A DNA stretch of 64,000 nucleotides from Adiantum capillus-veneris. Lineage: Eukaryota > Streptophyta > Polypodiopsida > Polypodiales > Pteridaceae. A program made the position numbers and the translations under genes. The notes beneath the pieces are model-generated. The model saw only the letters and a program-made list of their open reading frames with translations. It was not told where the DNA came from and made no database searches. Where the stretch lies: NCBI GenBank assembly GCA_014529385.2, contig CM043945.1, forward strand, positions 92,360,112-92,424,111, written 5' to 3'. Positions within the stretch are counted from its first letter, which is position 1, and every line of letters starts with the position of its first letter. Shown piece by piece: positions 35,934 to 45,718 of the stretch.

Positions 35934-36749
35934 TCATCCAGAGCGTATAAATACATGTGATATGCATATCCTAAAAGTGTTGACAAGTACCCTAAGAGGC
36001 CTTGCCACTAGCTAGTTTGATTGTTATTATTTGATATTTTTTGTTTCTTTAAACCCTTTTTTATGTGTGTGATGTGGCATGGGTCATGTGAAAGCTCAAA
36101 ACGAGCGTATTGGTTGAAGGATGTGGCATGGTTTATAACACACGATTTGGCTATTGAAAACTCTTATGACCCCCAAAATAGTCGATTTTGACTTGGGCGT
36201 GTAGGCACAAGAGAGAAAGTATAAAGGAAGCTACTAGACGGAAAAGGTGAAGCTTAGATCCCACATGCTTCCTTTTGCCCTTGAGAAGTGGGGTATATAT
36301 ATAACATGAGACCCACTATTATTTCACTTGGAAGAAAGCTATGGAGGACCCTACTTCCTATATATATAAATTAAGATCGAGAGTGAGGCCGAGGACGGGG
36401 CCAATGGGGTTCTTTCTTTTTCCCGCCTATGTAGGGGCTACTTAGAGTCTTTCTTTTTTGTCAATTCAAAAAAGAATACAACTGCTTACATGGCATTTTT
36501 AGTTTTTTGTTTTCTTTTAAATTTCTCTTTTTTTCTTTTTATTTTAATTGGTTTTCAGTGATATCAACTCAAAATTTGACAAAAAGAACTACAATTAGCA
36601 GAACTTAACAAAGCCTAAGTTTACACAAAAACAGAAAATAGGCAACATCGCCATTCAGTAAAATGTAACCATAATTGCAACAGAGCCTTGATTACCCAAA
36701 AAAAAACAACACAACTGGCTTCAACACATCCAGATCTACATAGATAGAC

Positions 36750-36786
<37 letters not shown>

Positions 36787-36837
36787 CTTAGCTTTCCAAA
36801 CACGCAAAAATCAACCTGAAAACGTGTTGGTGCAAAA
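35934..36837 (-). other. Element B leader
   Basis: About 900 bases between gag and PBS. No gene. It has a CA microsatellite at about 36750-36784. A short minus-strand open frame over it (36621-36860) is only the simple repeat and its flanks. Confidence 0.65.
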
Positions 36838-36859
36838 CGACTCTCTGACAGTGGTGCCA
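36838..36859 (-). other. Element B primer-binding site, tRNA-Asp type, decayed
   Basis: On the minus strand it reads TGGCACCACTGTCAGAGAG and then TCG. Compared with the plant tRNA-Asp complement TGGCGCCGTTGCCGGGGA it shows several transitions, mostly at CG pairs. It is four bases from the LTR, like the site of element A. Confidence 0.75.
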
Positions 36860-36863
36860 AAAA

Positions 36864-37081
36864 TGTTAACTATTGGGGACTTTCTAGACACTGTGTGGAG
36901 CCATAGGACTACAAGCACACAACTTGTGCATACAGGGAATCTCTACGACTCCACATTGGCATGTCACTCACCTCGACACTGCTGCCACTGAGGGAATCCC
37001 CGTGCACATTGAGAGGAAGAAGTTGCCGCACTGCTGATAGCCATCCTCGTTGTCGTCGTACTCTTGTTGCTCAATTGCCTA

Positions 37082-37148
<67 letters not shown>

Positions 37149-37413
37149 GAAGAAGATAAGGCAAGAGAAAGATTCATACATTCAGAATAAATCAAAAGAC
37201 TAGTTGTACAACCTTATCTATGGGTTGGGTCTGTCATTTCACATAGGAGCACCCACATTCAACCAATTGGCACTAAACGAGTTTGGTGTGCAGTCTAGTG
37301 CACCTCTCATCGGCGATCACTAGCCCTAGACTATAGACCTACGAGACCAACAAGCCTGGCCCATAATTGAATATAAATAATAATAATAATAAGGATGACA
37401 CACAAAGTTAACA
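36864..37413 (-). mobile_element. Element B 5' LTR
   Basis: From TGTTAACTATTGG to AAAGTTAACA on the plus strand (550 bp). A compound microsatellite of CT then CA fills 37083-37146. The open frames over it are repeat translations, not genes. Confidence 0.85.
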
Positions 37414-37994
37414 ATGACGGTCTTTTTGGATCGGCAATCAGATGGCCAAGTTATGAGCAGTTGAAGTTTTTCTTGGGTCCAGTTGTGTGCTAGTTTGATC
37501 GCCTTGGTAGGCCTGCCGTCAGGAGTCTTTTTTACCTTGCCAAGGTTTTCAAAGATAGTACACAGTATGAGAAGCCCATAGGAAGTTCCAGGGCATCAAT
37601 GGAAGCTAGGAGTGCAAAGATACGCCCAGCCAAAGCTGGAGGGAAATCGTTGCGTAGAGGTAGCATATGATTTTTGCCGGTTTTGGCCTCTTTGTTTGAG
37701 AGCATGGAAATTTCAAGAAGCTGTGAGATTATTGGGGATTGGAGTCAGCAACATGGGCTTTTACTATGGTTTTTTAGAATGTCCATTAGATAACCAATCA
37801 ATGAACCGAAGGTTGTCAAAGTGGGGAGAAAACATGTTTTTGTGAAACTTTGTTATGATTAAAAAAAATAATTCAAAGGAGGAGGCTCCCTGGAGCCACC
37901 ACATGGCGGAAGGAATAACCCACATGGGGTGTGGATGGAGAAGGGATCACACTATATGCATTGGGAGGGAACCCCCCCATTCAATGCATCGAAG

Positions 37995-38066
<72 letters not shown>

Positions 38067-39039
38067 TGGCGGCGAGCGCTCTTGGGCGCTACTTTGGCGA
38101 TGGTTGTGGGTGCATGTGGCGGCACCGGAGGAATTGTTGGCCATTTTTGTGGTTGGTCTATTGATTGCGCGGTGATGTGTTGGTTGTTGGTGATGTTTGT
38201 TGTCGGTGGTGATTCTAGTTTGCACCCAACTGGGGTGCATCCACACAAGGGGTGCCCACGGACCCCTCCCCTTTTTATTAAAGATAAGGGGCATTTCTTT
38301 GAGGCCCAAGTTACCATAAACCGCCCTCCCAAAATAGGATGCGTTACCCACATGCGGTGATAAAAGGTTGAGATCTAAAAGCAGGGATTTGTGTGCAACA
38401 TTCAGAAAATTGAAAGAGTGAAGTGCAAAAAAGGAAAGTTTTGCCTCCTATAAGGGGGCCCTGTTTTGCCAATTTGGACAGCAGCTATGCAAGCTCAAGG
38501 GAGGAGAAAGCAAGCATTGTACACATTGTTTTGGTTGAGGAATCAAGTGTTGATTGCCCCCTATTGTCAATCTATCCATCCCCTTTCTCTTTTTACTATT
38601 TCTGCGCTTTGTGTTGGTGTTGGTGCGTGTGTGTGGTTTATGGATCATGTGTGGTGGTGCAAAGAGGGAGAGAATTTGTGCAATGTTGGTATGTTTGATT
38701 GACATATTGTGGGTAGCATGAAAGCGTGGATCTCTAAAGGTGTGTATAAGTTTGTTTGTGTGCAACATAAGGTGTGTGTTATGGAAACCGTGTCGTTTCA
38801 AAGGTGTTATTTAGTGGATTTGGGTGTTGTGATTATCTTGGGCTAAAGAGAGGCACCCTGTGAGAGTTTCTGGGTGTGTTTGTATTCCCCTCTCTAGTGT
38901 AAATCATAGCTCATGTGGAGACTATTCCCCAGGTCTCTAATGTTTTTGGGTTATCAGGGTTAGTTTTGATCACTTCATTGTACAAGTTTATAAGATTCAA
39001 TAGATTCAATGTTGGCTCTTGTTGCATTGTTTCTCAATA
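37414..39039 (+). mobile_element. Presumed LTR or flank of the plus-strand gypsy element, right part
   Basis: No gene is recognised. It carries a pure GA microsatellite at about 37997-38064 (roughly 34 repeats). TGATAAAAGG at about 38359 could be a TATA-like box. The text from about 38860 to 39030 looks like an LTR U5. The association with the element ending at 24316 is inferred from position only. Confidence 0.4.
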
Positions 39040-39057
39040 TTTCTTGTTATTAATCTT
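39040..39057. repeat. LINE target duplication, left copy (18 bp)
   Basis: TTTCTTGTTATTAATCTT occurs here and again at 40124-40141 without a mismatch. Long duplications of this kind are the hallmark of target-primed reverse transcription. Confidence 0.95.
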
Positions 39058-40123
39058 TTTTTTTTGTTTAATAGCAAAACTCACAATTGTGAGTGGATTA
39101 TATTGAGCAGCCCAAAAAATTACAAGGTTTTGTCATGCTCATGTTAAGCCATGACAACATCCAGGGATCATAATTACAATGGCTATCAGGGCAGCCACCC
39201 CTACCACCCCGTCTCATTCTGATAACTTTTATTTACCGATGGCCAAGATTTGCCCCCATCCTAGGCATTCCATCTGCTGACAACATGGCACAAGTAGTCC
39301 TAGACCAATCCTCCGAGTGATGCTTGCGCCTGAGTGCCCATATTAGCACTTTGCTTTCTTGTATAATTTCTGCGAAGCTTGCCACCTCAAATCCTCCTTC
39401 AAAAACACGGTGGTTCCTTGTTTGCCATACATTATGAAAGAAGAAGTATCTGACGATCTGAGTGCTGACGAGGAGTGCAGGACTACCTGAATTTTTCCCT
39501 CGAAGGCATAGGTCAGTCTTGAAAAAACTAATTTTCCATGTTCTCTGGACCCACTTGCATACTTTCTCGGCGAAGCCTTTTATAGCTGGGTAGTCCATGA
39601 ATAGGTGGGCCAAATCTTCACTAGCTAACCTGCACCCCAAGCATCAATCTGACCCAATCCCTCTCTCCCGAATCTTCACCCCCGTCGGTAAAGCACCCCA
39701 AACAACCTTCCATAAGAAAACCTTCATGTACTGCGGAACCTTTGGCTTCCAAATTTTCTCCATTACATGCTCCCACCTTTCCGCCGGCCATTTCTTTTTC
39801 CATAGCTTGTTAAGGGGGCTAGCTTTTAGTATGGGGTTTCCACAATAGACTGCTTCCGAGCCATTTCCAGGCATTCCAGTCCATCTCCGAATCACAGATT
39901 GGCATCACTAGATTGTCAAGCTCTTTCATCACTTTGTGGATAAGCAAGACCTCCAAGCTATTAAGTTGGTATTGGGAAGCTATTAAGTCAATGGTTTTCC
40001 AACTCTTGTTGTCGCTTTCCTAGAAGTGCTCAAGCCGGTTCAGACCCTTATTATTCAGCTTCCTGGCTGTCTCAATCCAATAGGGAGTTTGTGGAGGATC
40101 TACAACTTTGGAGAGCAGTGGGT
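39058..40123 (-). mobile_element. 5'-truncated L1-like LINE, minus strand
   Basis: The 1066-bp insert begins (plus strand) with a T run, which is its poly-A tail, and is bounded by the 18-bp duplication. The minus-strand frames 39644-39895 and 39233-39640 are one broken C-terminus of ORF2. They carry WKPKVPQYMKVFLWKVVWG and ALPTG, then an in-frame TGA, then CLGCRLASEDLAHLF, the zinc-binding zf-RVT segment after RT in plant LINEs. The RT itself is lost by 5' truncation. The 3' end has ACTCACAATTGTGAGTGGAT, shared with two other fragments in this window. Confidence 0.93.
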
Positions 40124-40141
40124 TTTCTTGTTATTAATCTT

Positions 40142-41053
40142 ATAATATTTACTATATCTATGTTATTGCTTGTAAATTAGCCTCTAACGGAACTTATGTT
40201 CGCATATTAGCTCTCTCCTACTACACTATATACTCTTATTTCTCTTTCTACTTCTCTCCTCTCTCAACTCTCTCAGAGCAACCACCCAACACTTTCCCGA
40301 TCAACCTCGGAGAATCGCGCACTTCGACAATGGACCATTTCGGAGCGGATTTAAATACCCCGAGCGATTTTGGCTCCTTGACGGTGTTTATGACCACAAG
40401 TGGCTAGTTGTTATTTGTTTGATTTTCAATCGATGCGTTTTTTAATCAAGGAGGTAGTGTACCTTTTTTATCGACGCAATTTTTGATCAATGAGGTAGTG
40501 TACCCGATTCCATGTGTTTTGCTCACAGATTGCATCCTTTCCAGTGCTGATTATGCGACACAAGTATTGTGCTCATGTATAACTTTGTGGGTCATCCAGA
40601 TAGTCATTTGAGCACGGTTTTGTGCGGTTTTAGGCTATGTATGTATATGTGGATATATTGTGAGCTAGTCACAACTCGTCGATGGCAGATTCATAGACTT
40701 ACAAGGTTTTTGGATAGGTATAGTTGTCCATAGAACCGCTCGTTCAAGAGGGAGCTAGTTTGCCAAGCTTTTGGCAGTTTATGTATACCATATGTGGTTT
40801 TGCTACTGAGACACTGGGCGTATGTTCATGGTTTATACGTTTTTGGTAGGATTTTTGAGATTTTGTTCAAATTTCAAGGGAAACTTTGCCAAAAAAAAAT
40901 CAGATTCTTGCCATGCTTTGTGCGTATTGCAGTTTACTCTCTAATGGTTTAGTGGTCAAGCGAGACTCCCCCTTTGACAGTGATTGAGTTTTTACTCTCA
41001 CTTTGACAAGTTTTGTCAGTTTTGGGAATAGATTGGTGCTCCTTGAATCAACT
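40142..41053 (+). other. Intervening sequence left of element A
   Basis: About 900 bases with no recognised gene. The part from about 40300 was continuous with 55714 before element A inserted (target duplication CAACT). It may be the leader or gag region of the copia-like element whose protease is at 56430. No open frame of note. Confidence 0.45.
41049..41053. repeat. Element A target duplication, left copy (CAACT)
   Basis: CAACT precedes TGTGCGCTCC at 41054. The same five bases follow the right LTR end at 55714-55718. This fixes both boundaries of element A. Confidence 0.93.
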
Positions 41054-42105
41054 TGTGCGCTCCTTGCCGCATTGTCGAAGCAAGGGACTTGCCTTGTTAA
41101 GTATGGAGCCTAATTTACCCTTTGTAATTTTCTGTGGTAAAAGCGCACATTTGTAAGGCCCCCATTATGAGGAGAAGCCATCGTGCGTGAAGGAAAATCA
41201 CTCACCGGGAACCAAAATTTTCACGGACAAGAATTAGGGGCAACTTTAAAGGCCTCGGGGGCGGAGGCCCCGAGACTTTTTTTTTCGCCGGAATATTCTT
41301 TTTAACCGGAATATTATGGCCGGACGGTGGCCGAGAAGTGGTCGGAAAACAACCGGTCGGTTGGCCGGTGGTCGGAAGTCAATGGCCGATGGCCGGTGGT
41401 CGGAAGTCAATGGCCGATGGCCGGTGGTCGGAAGTCAATGGCCGGTGGCCGGTGGCCGAATTCAAAAGCGGACTTGTCTTCTCAAGGGCGGCCACACATG
41501 GGCGGATTGGAGGGTCCGATTTGGACTTATTCGCACAAGGGCGGCTACACATGGCTGTCTCTCATAAGAGAGGGCAGCCCTTTTGGCCTATAAAAGGAGG
41601 CCATTTCTACACACATTTCATAGTGTGAAGTTGATGCAACAAGGTGAGTGTGAGGTGGTGAGAGTGAAGCAAGGCGGGAGCTCCATTAACGGTATAATCC
41701 TTTTGTAAACTACTTCTTGTTTTGAAGTACTAAAGCCATTGAGTGGCTGCTTTCCCGTGGACGTAGCCCACATTAGGTGAACCACGTATATCGTGTGTAC
41801 TCTCTCTCTCTCTCTCTCTACTCTATAATCTCGTGTATATAAATCTGTCTCTCTCCATTAAGTAATCTACTCAATTATCTATTTAGCTACGTCTTATTTC
41901 CTAACATGCCTAACACTGTGTGCGAGCCACAGACGGCTCCAAGCACACAACAAGCGTAAACTAGTAAGCTCAAAGAAGGCGATGGTGTGTCACTCACCGC
42001 TCTACGCTTGCTTCGTGGAGGATTCCTCGCCGCGAAGAAGAAGGAGACGCCGCTACGCCGCGCTCAACCGCTTCACCGCCGTCGTGCCTTCGTAATGCTC
42101 GATCG

Positions 42106-42147
<42 letters not shown>

Positions 42148-42485
42148 TACACACACACACAAGGAGGTGAAGAAGAAGGAGTTGGAGATGGAGATGGAGC
42201 AAGAGCACTCTTCTATTGCACAAATGAGAGAATGAGTGAATTTTAGGTTTAGTTGGCTTTTATATGAGCTCACCCCATTCACACTTGGGTGCCCATGCTT
42301 AGCCAACTAATTCCTTGAATGTCCCAGTTAGAGTGCGCCTCTCATCGGCGATCACTCTTACCCTTTTCCTATTGGACCGACAAGCCCGGTACTTGACTCT
42401 ACCAAATAAATAATACAATGTCCACCGTAGGTTACAACGTCCGTCTCGTAGGTGATAGGGTGTCCGTGAGCCATGAGGGTTAACA
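41054..42485 (-). mobile_element. Element A 3' LTR, split by a solo copia LTR
   Basis: 41054-41094 and 41907-42485 together match the intact LTR 55032-55713. The interruption at GACTTGCCT is the nested copia LTR. The CT microsatellite is at about 42110-42143 with a short CA run. On the minus strand ATATAAAA (42258-42265) is the counterpart of the promoter TATA-like box in the 5' LTR. Confidence 0.94.
41095..41906 (+). mobile_element. Solo Ty1/copia LTR nested in element A
   Basis: The 812-bp LTR starts TGTTAAGTATGG and ends TTTCCTAACA, so it has TGTTA/TAACA inverted ends, and is flanked by TGCCT at 41090-41094 and 41907-41911. The empty site is preserved in the other LTR of A (about 55068-55076). 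It contains a TATA box TATAAAAG (41589-41596), three units of a 28-bp GGCCGGTGGTCGGAAGTC repeat in U3 (41363-41446), the GGACGTAGCCCACATT block and a CT tract. A solo LTR forms by recombination between the two LTRs of a full element. Confidence 0.96.
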
Positions 42486-42500
42486 TGCTCCCCTTTCTGA
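42486..42500 (-). other. Element A polypurine tract
   Basis: On the minus strand it reads TCAGAAAGGGGAGCA directly before the LTR start TGTTAACCC. Confidence 0.9.
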
Positions 42501-43856
42501 TGTAGATTCTTTCCTCGGAAGCTATTGAGTTGAAGCTCGTTGGTCAAGGTGGAAGAGCATTTGAGATGAATGTCCTTAGCCTTCTTTAGTCACTGCAAAA
42601 TCAAACAACATTGCACAGTAATTGCATTCTTATAAGCGATTAAAACGCATATGCAATTGTAGGCAGACAATTGATTGGTAACAGAATTTTAAACAAAATG
42701 TCAGCAATAAGCATTAAATTGCAATGTAATCAAATGCATAAACAGATGTAAAGGTAAAAAATTAAACCAGTCTGGGGTCGCTAATTTAACGGTCAAAAGG
42801 CACTACAGATCGACTATTAATACCATGGGTAAGCTTCTTAATTTTCTCTGGTTAACTAAGTTGTTTAATCGCGAGAGCCAAGTATTTCATGTTCGAGGGC
42901 TGACTAGAGATTATACCTAGAGGACCTTGTAGTTAAGCTACGATAAAAGGAATTTCTCATGAAATCATTGCCTGACTGATTACCTTTGCTTTGACCCCCC
43001 AAAGTCTTTTCACAGAGATTCAATTTTGATGTGTGTGCTTATTTTGTATGCCTTGGGTTTTTTGCTTTTCAAGGAAAAGCGCCCACACTGGGAACCTCTA
43101 GGGCTCTAGTACCATAGGCAATACATGTGAGTGAAGTACCAAATCAAGCTGAGATTTCTCTTCCAGCTTAAGATTTTACATTGTGGCACTTTGATTTTTT
43201 GTTTGTTCATTTTCAGCATTTTAATTTTGTAACTTTGGGGGGTCATATAACATTGATAAACCTCCCCAGGCTCATCACACTAGTAAACTCCCTTTATAAT
43301 ACTTAAGCTAAAGGTCAATAGGGTCAAGCCCACTAGAAAGCCCTAGTACATTTCACACAATGCTGCCTAAATCGGATTAAGAACCTAAGTTACCATTGCT
43401 TATTAGGAAGGCATTCCCCATGGTATTAAGAGAAGATTTCTAACACCTAGCTTGGTCAAACTATCTTAGTCGGACTGCTTGATTTTTAAACCTAGACAAG
43501 TGATTATGACAAAAAATTACAATGAATTAAATGTTTGATACTAAGAAAATGCGGTGAATATTAGGCTACCAATCACAATTAAAGAAGACAAACATGGATG
43601 CAAAATAGATAGGGGCAATGCTAATGGACAAAAAACACCTGTTTGTGTTGATGGTCGCGCTTGATCTGAAGTGTGAATGAGAGAAAGGTTCCATGAAGGT
43701 CCAAATCCTATCAATAGCAACACGCTCTTGTACACACTAGGAAACAAAAGGAATACCGCCAGGAGGCACATTAGTGGGAAAAGGTACCAACACTTATTGA
43801 ACACCACAAAAAACATAAGGAACCCTAACCTAATTATTTGCACTCCCCCTAGAGAG
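42501..43856 (-). other. Element A long 3' untranslated region
   Basis: 1.36 kb, no gene, collinear with 25256-26760 of element B. The high similarity along a non-coding stretch suggests a functional RNA or cis element. The short open frames 43541-43843 and 43677-43868 are not shared with B. Confidence 0.78.
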
Positions 43857-44279
43857 TCAAGGGAATAAGATATTGTAGAGGTTGGGGGGAAACCCTAAGG
43901 CTAAACCCCTATCCTCATCATCTAGATAAACAAAGTCATCATCCATGAGACCATATGTGCCATCCGTGTACTCCTGTAAATTTTCTTCTTCATCATAGGT
44001 GCCCATGTTTACTAAGAAGGTCACTAGACGCCTATAGTCATCTTGGTCAAAAGGGTAGGCTTGTGCAATGGGAGAAACACTCTCTACTAAGTATGGATCA
44101 GACGTGGTCAAGAGACGTATCAGCCATTCTAACTCCTCAAAATTCCTCTCACATGCTAGCGTACCTATCAAATCCCATTCACATGCAAGCACTGGAAAGA
44201 CCATGTGAAATATTTGTGAAAAGTAACGAGGATACCTCTCACCCAAGGCAGGAGTGGATGACCCTTGCGTACTAGCCAT
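43857..44279 (-). CDS. Element A ORF-X, unknown acidic protein of 140 residues
   Basis: An intact minus-strand ORF. I choose the ATG at 44279 (MASTQGSSTPALGERYPRYF) because the element B copy aligns from this point; an ATG 12 codons upstream is possible. It is rich in Asp, Glu, Leu and Tyr. The C-terminal third is strongly acidic (DGTYGLMDDDFVYLDD). No signal peptide, no clear membrane segment, no zinc motif. It lies 3' of the pol-like ORF by about 250 bases, where Athila elements have an env-like ORF. I see no transmembrane features that would support env. It would need a subgenomic or spliced RNA. Function unknown; conserved in B at about 60 percent by eye. Confidence 0.72.
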   Translation of the reverse strand: MASTQGSSTPALGERYPRYFSQIFHMVFPVLACEWDLIGTLACERNFEELEWLIRLLTTSDPYLVESVSPIAQAYPFDQDDYRRLVTFLVNMGTYDEEENLQEYTDGTYGLMDDDFVYLDDEDRGLALGFPPNLYNILFP

Positions 44280-44526
44280 ATCTGTACACGCAAATAGATG
44301 ATGGTTAGAGTGCAAATATTACAAGGGTCGTGTTCTTGTGCATAATTTGTTTTTATGATTTTGTGTTATAGCTCTTGCTCTTTTACTTTTTTATCTTGTT
44401 TTTGTGAGTATAAGGCTTTATATATACATTCCCTAAGATTGGCGATTAAGAGGTCAGGGAGAAAGGTTGAGAGGGAAGCAAGTGAATAATGGATGTCCAC
44501 AAACACTCCCCCCTTCCTTGCGTAGA
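44280..44526 (-). other. Spacer between polyprotein stop and ORF-X
   Basis: About 250 bases downstream of the TGA shared by A and B. A 69-codon open frame at 44366-44575 overlaps this end in another frame. Its counterpart in B (27389-27571) is similar at protein level, but the other frame explains both copies better. Confidence 0.55.
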
Positions 44527-45282
44527 TCATACCGTTTGAAATGATGTCGTCACCCTTTGAAACCAGTTGTTCCAAGTTGTTATAGGTGAAGATTTTTGCC
44601 AGTAGTTTTCTATTACCTTAGGTGCCTCGTCGAGTTGCAAGGGTGGTAAGGTACTCTCCCAGGATCGAACTTGAAGTGGTTGGTGTTTTTAAACACTGGA
44701 AGGTGTGGATTCCTTTGTAGCTTCATGGAGGTCCACTATTGTAGGTGGAGGCTGTGTAGAAGATTTTACCTCTATGGATGTATTACATGAGGAGCTAGAA
44801 GCTTCATGGAACTCCCCCCTTCCTGAGCTAGGTGGAATAAATTGGTTTTGCCTTGGAGCCCAAACTAGCTCTGGACTAGGTGTGTAGCATTCTGTGATCT
44901 TTCCCTGCCCACGGTATGCCATTGTCTTTAGCGTTACACTGTTTGACTCATATGGGTTTGTTGTCGATAGGGAAGGACACATTTTACATTTAGGTACCCA
45001 AATTTTCTCATTTCCATCATAGTAGCCTTGGGCTTCTAATAGTCGTTTTGAAATCCATCGTGATTTGGTCTTGACTCTCCTAGGGCGCGCTCTTGGTTTT
45101 CCAGGGAAATTTTTTCTTGGAATGGATGGGAGGGTTGAGGTAGTTGGAAGTAAGGCCTTGGGGACCCATTGATATGTATTCTTAGGTCTTGCAGGTTGAG
45201 TACTTGCAATATTACTGCTTGATGCAACTACAAGTGTTGAAGTGCTAGGTTCATGGGTAGCCGGCAAAGACGAGTTAACCAC
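44527..45282 (-). pseudogene. Element A C-terminal tail of the integrase-protease ORF
   Basis: This is a Ser/Thr/Pro-rich segment followed by a basic region (KPRARPRRVKTKSRWISKRL) and a two-Cys piece (WVPKCKMC), then an acidic end that stops at 44527 (ending TSFQTV) exactly where B stops. A TAA at 44689 breaks it, and a frameshift near 45280 separates it from the protease-like domain. The landmarks WVPKA, AQGYY-GN--IWV and VWAP/VWVP are shared with B. No known family recognised. Confidence 0.68.
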
Positions 45283-45718
45283 CTTGGCTTGCTTGAATGA
45301 TAGGGGTAAGAGTCAGTGGTCGCGTCGTGACACTACCAGTATCCCAATCAATAGTGCATTTGGTTGCCAACATCCACGTGCGTCCCAGGTTTACGTTGCC
45401 TTCCATAGCTCCAGCGGGCATGACTAGAAACCTCTGCGCTATGCTTCCATTGTCATAGACAACAGGGGTCTGAAGGACTCCAAGAATAGCAGTTTTCTTT
45501 TTATTAATGCCCTTGACTTGCATCGTACCCGGGGATAGGGTCGGTTTCCCTAATTGACACCAAACTCCATAGGATAACAAATTGTGTTTAGCTCCCGTAT
45601 CTAATAAGGCATTGTATAGTACTTTTCCATAGGGGCTATTTAGCTCAATTGGGTATCGTAGGGTTGGCTCAAATTCTAATGAGCCGTCATCTGTGTCCTC
45701 GAAAAATGCTTGCGTGAT
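45275..45718 (-). pseudogene. Second retropepsin-like domain fused behind integrase
   Basis: Read on the minus strand after the integrase C-terminus, the segment is about 145 codons. It contains a textbook aspartic protease loop, ALLDTGAKHNLLSYGVW (D-T-G-A at 45590-45601), then GKPTL, VKGINKKKTAILGVL, a flap-like stretch FLVMPAGAMEG, and NVNLGRTWMLA, which corresponds to the hydrophobic-hydrophobic-Gly-Arg end of retropepsins. A TGA at 45719-45721 separates it from integrase in this copy. Element B has a sense codon there, so the ancestral protein was an integrase-protease fusion. It is additional to the ordinary protease at about 49690-49940. The domain boundaries are my inference. Confidence 0.8.

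Larger units (their letters stand above)
24707..37413 (-). mobile_element. Element B: decayed Athila/Tat-like gypsy retrotransposon, minus strand
   Basis: The right (5') LTR is 36864-37413 and the left (3') LTR about 24707-25239. The PBS is 36838-36859 and the PPT 25240-25255. Internally, on the minus strand, the order is gag, protease 1, RT, RNase H, integrase, second protease-like domain, ORF-X and a long 3' untranslated region. It is the same family as element A (41054-55713): both LTRs share CGATCACT/CCAGCCC, GGCGATCA and CTGTGTG-GAGCCA landmarks. Many stops and frameshifts. I could not find a target duplication; the left boundary is approximate. Confidence 0.9.

Noticed and set aside
24702-37418. 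Target duplication for element B
   Set aside because: The five bases left of 24707 (GTGCA) and right of 37413 (ATGAC) do not match, so no duplication is claimed and the left boundary stays approximate.
37855-38360. Several overlapping open frames rich in Arg-Glu or Ser-Leu
   Set aside because: They are six-frame readings of the GA/CT microsatellite at 37997-38064.
43857-44279. Interpretation of ORF-X as an env gene
   Set aside because: Position fits Athila env-like ORFs, but no signal peptide, transmembrane segment or cleavage motif is visible.
44366-44575. Possible 69-codon ORF (MEQLVSKGDDIISNG) shared with element B
   Set aside because: An alternative frame ending at 44527 explains the conservation in both copies as the tail of the integrase-protease ORF, so I did not list it as a gene.
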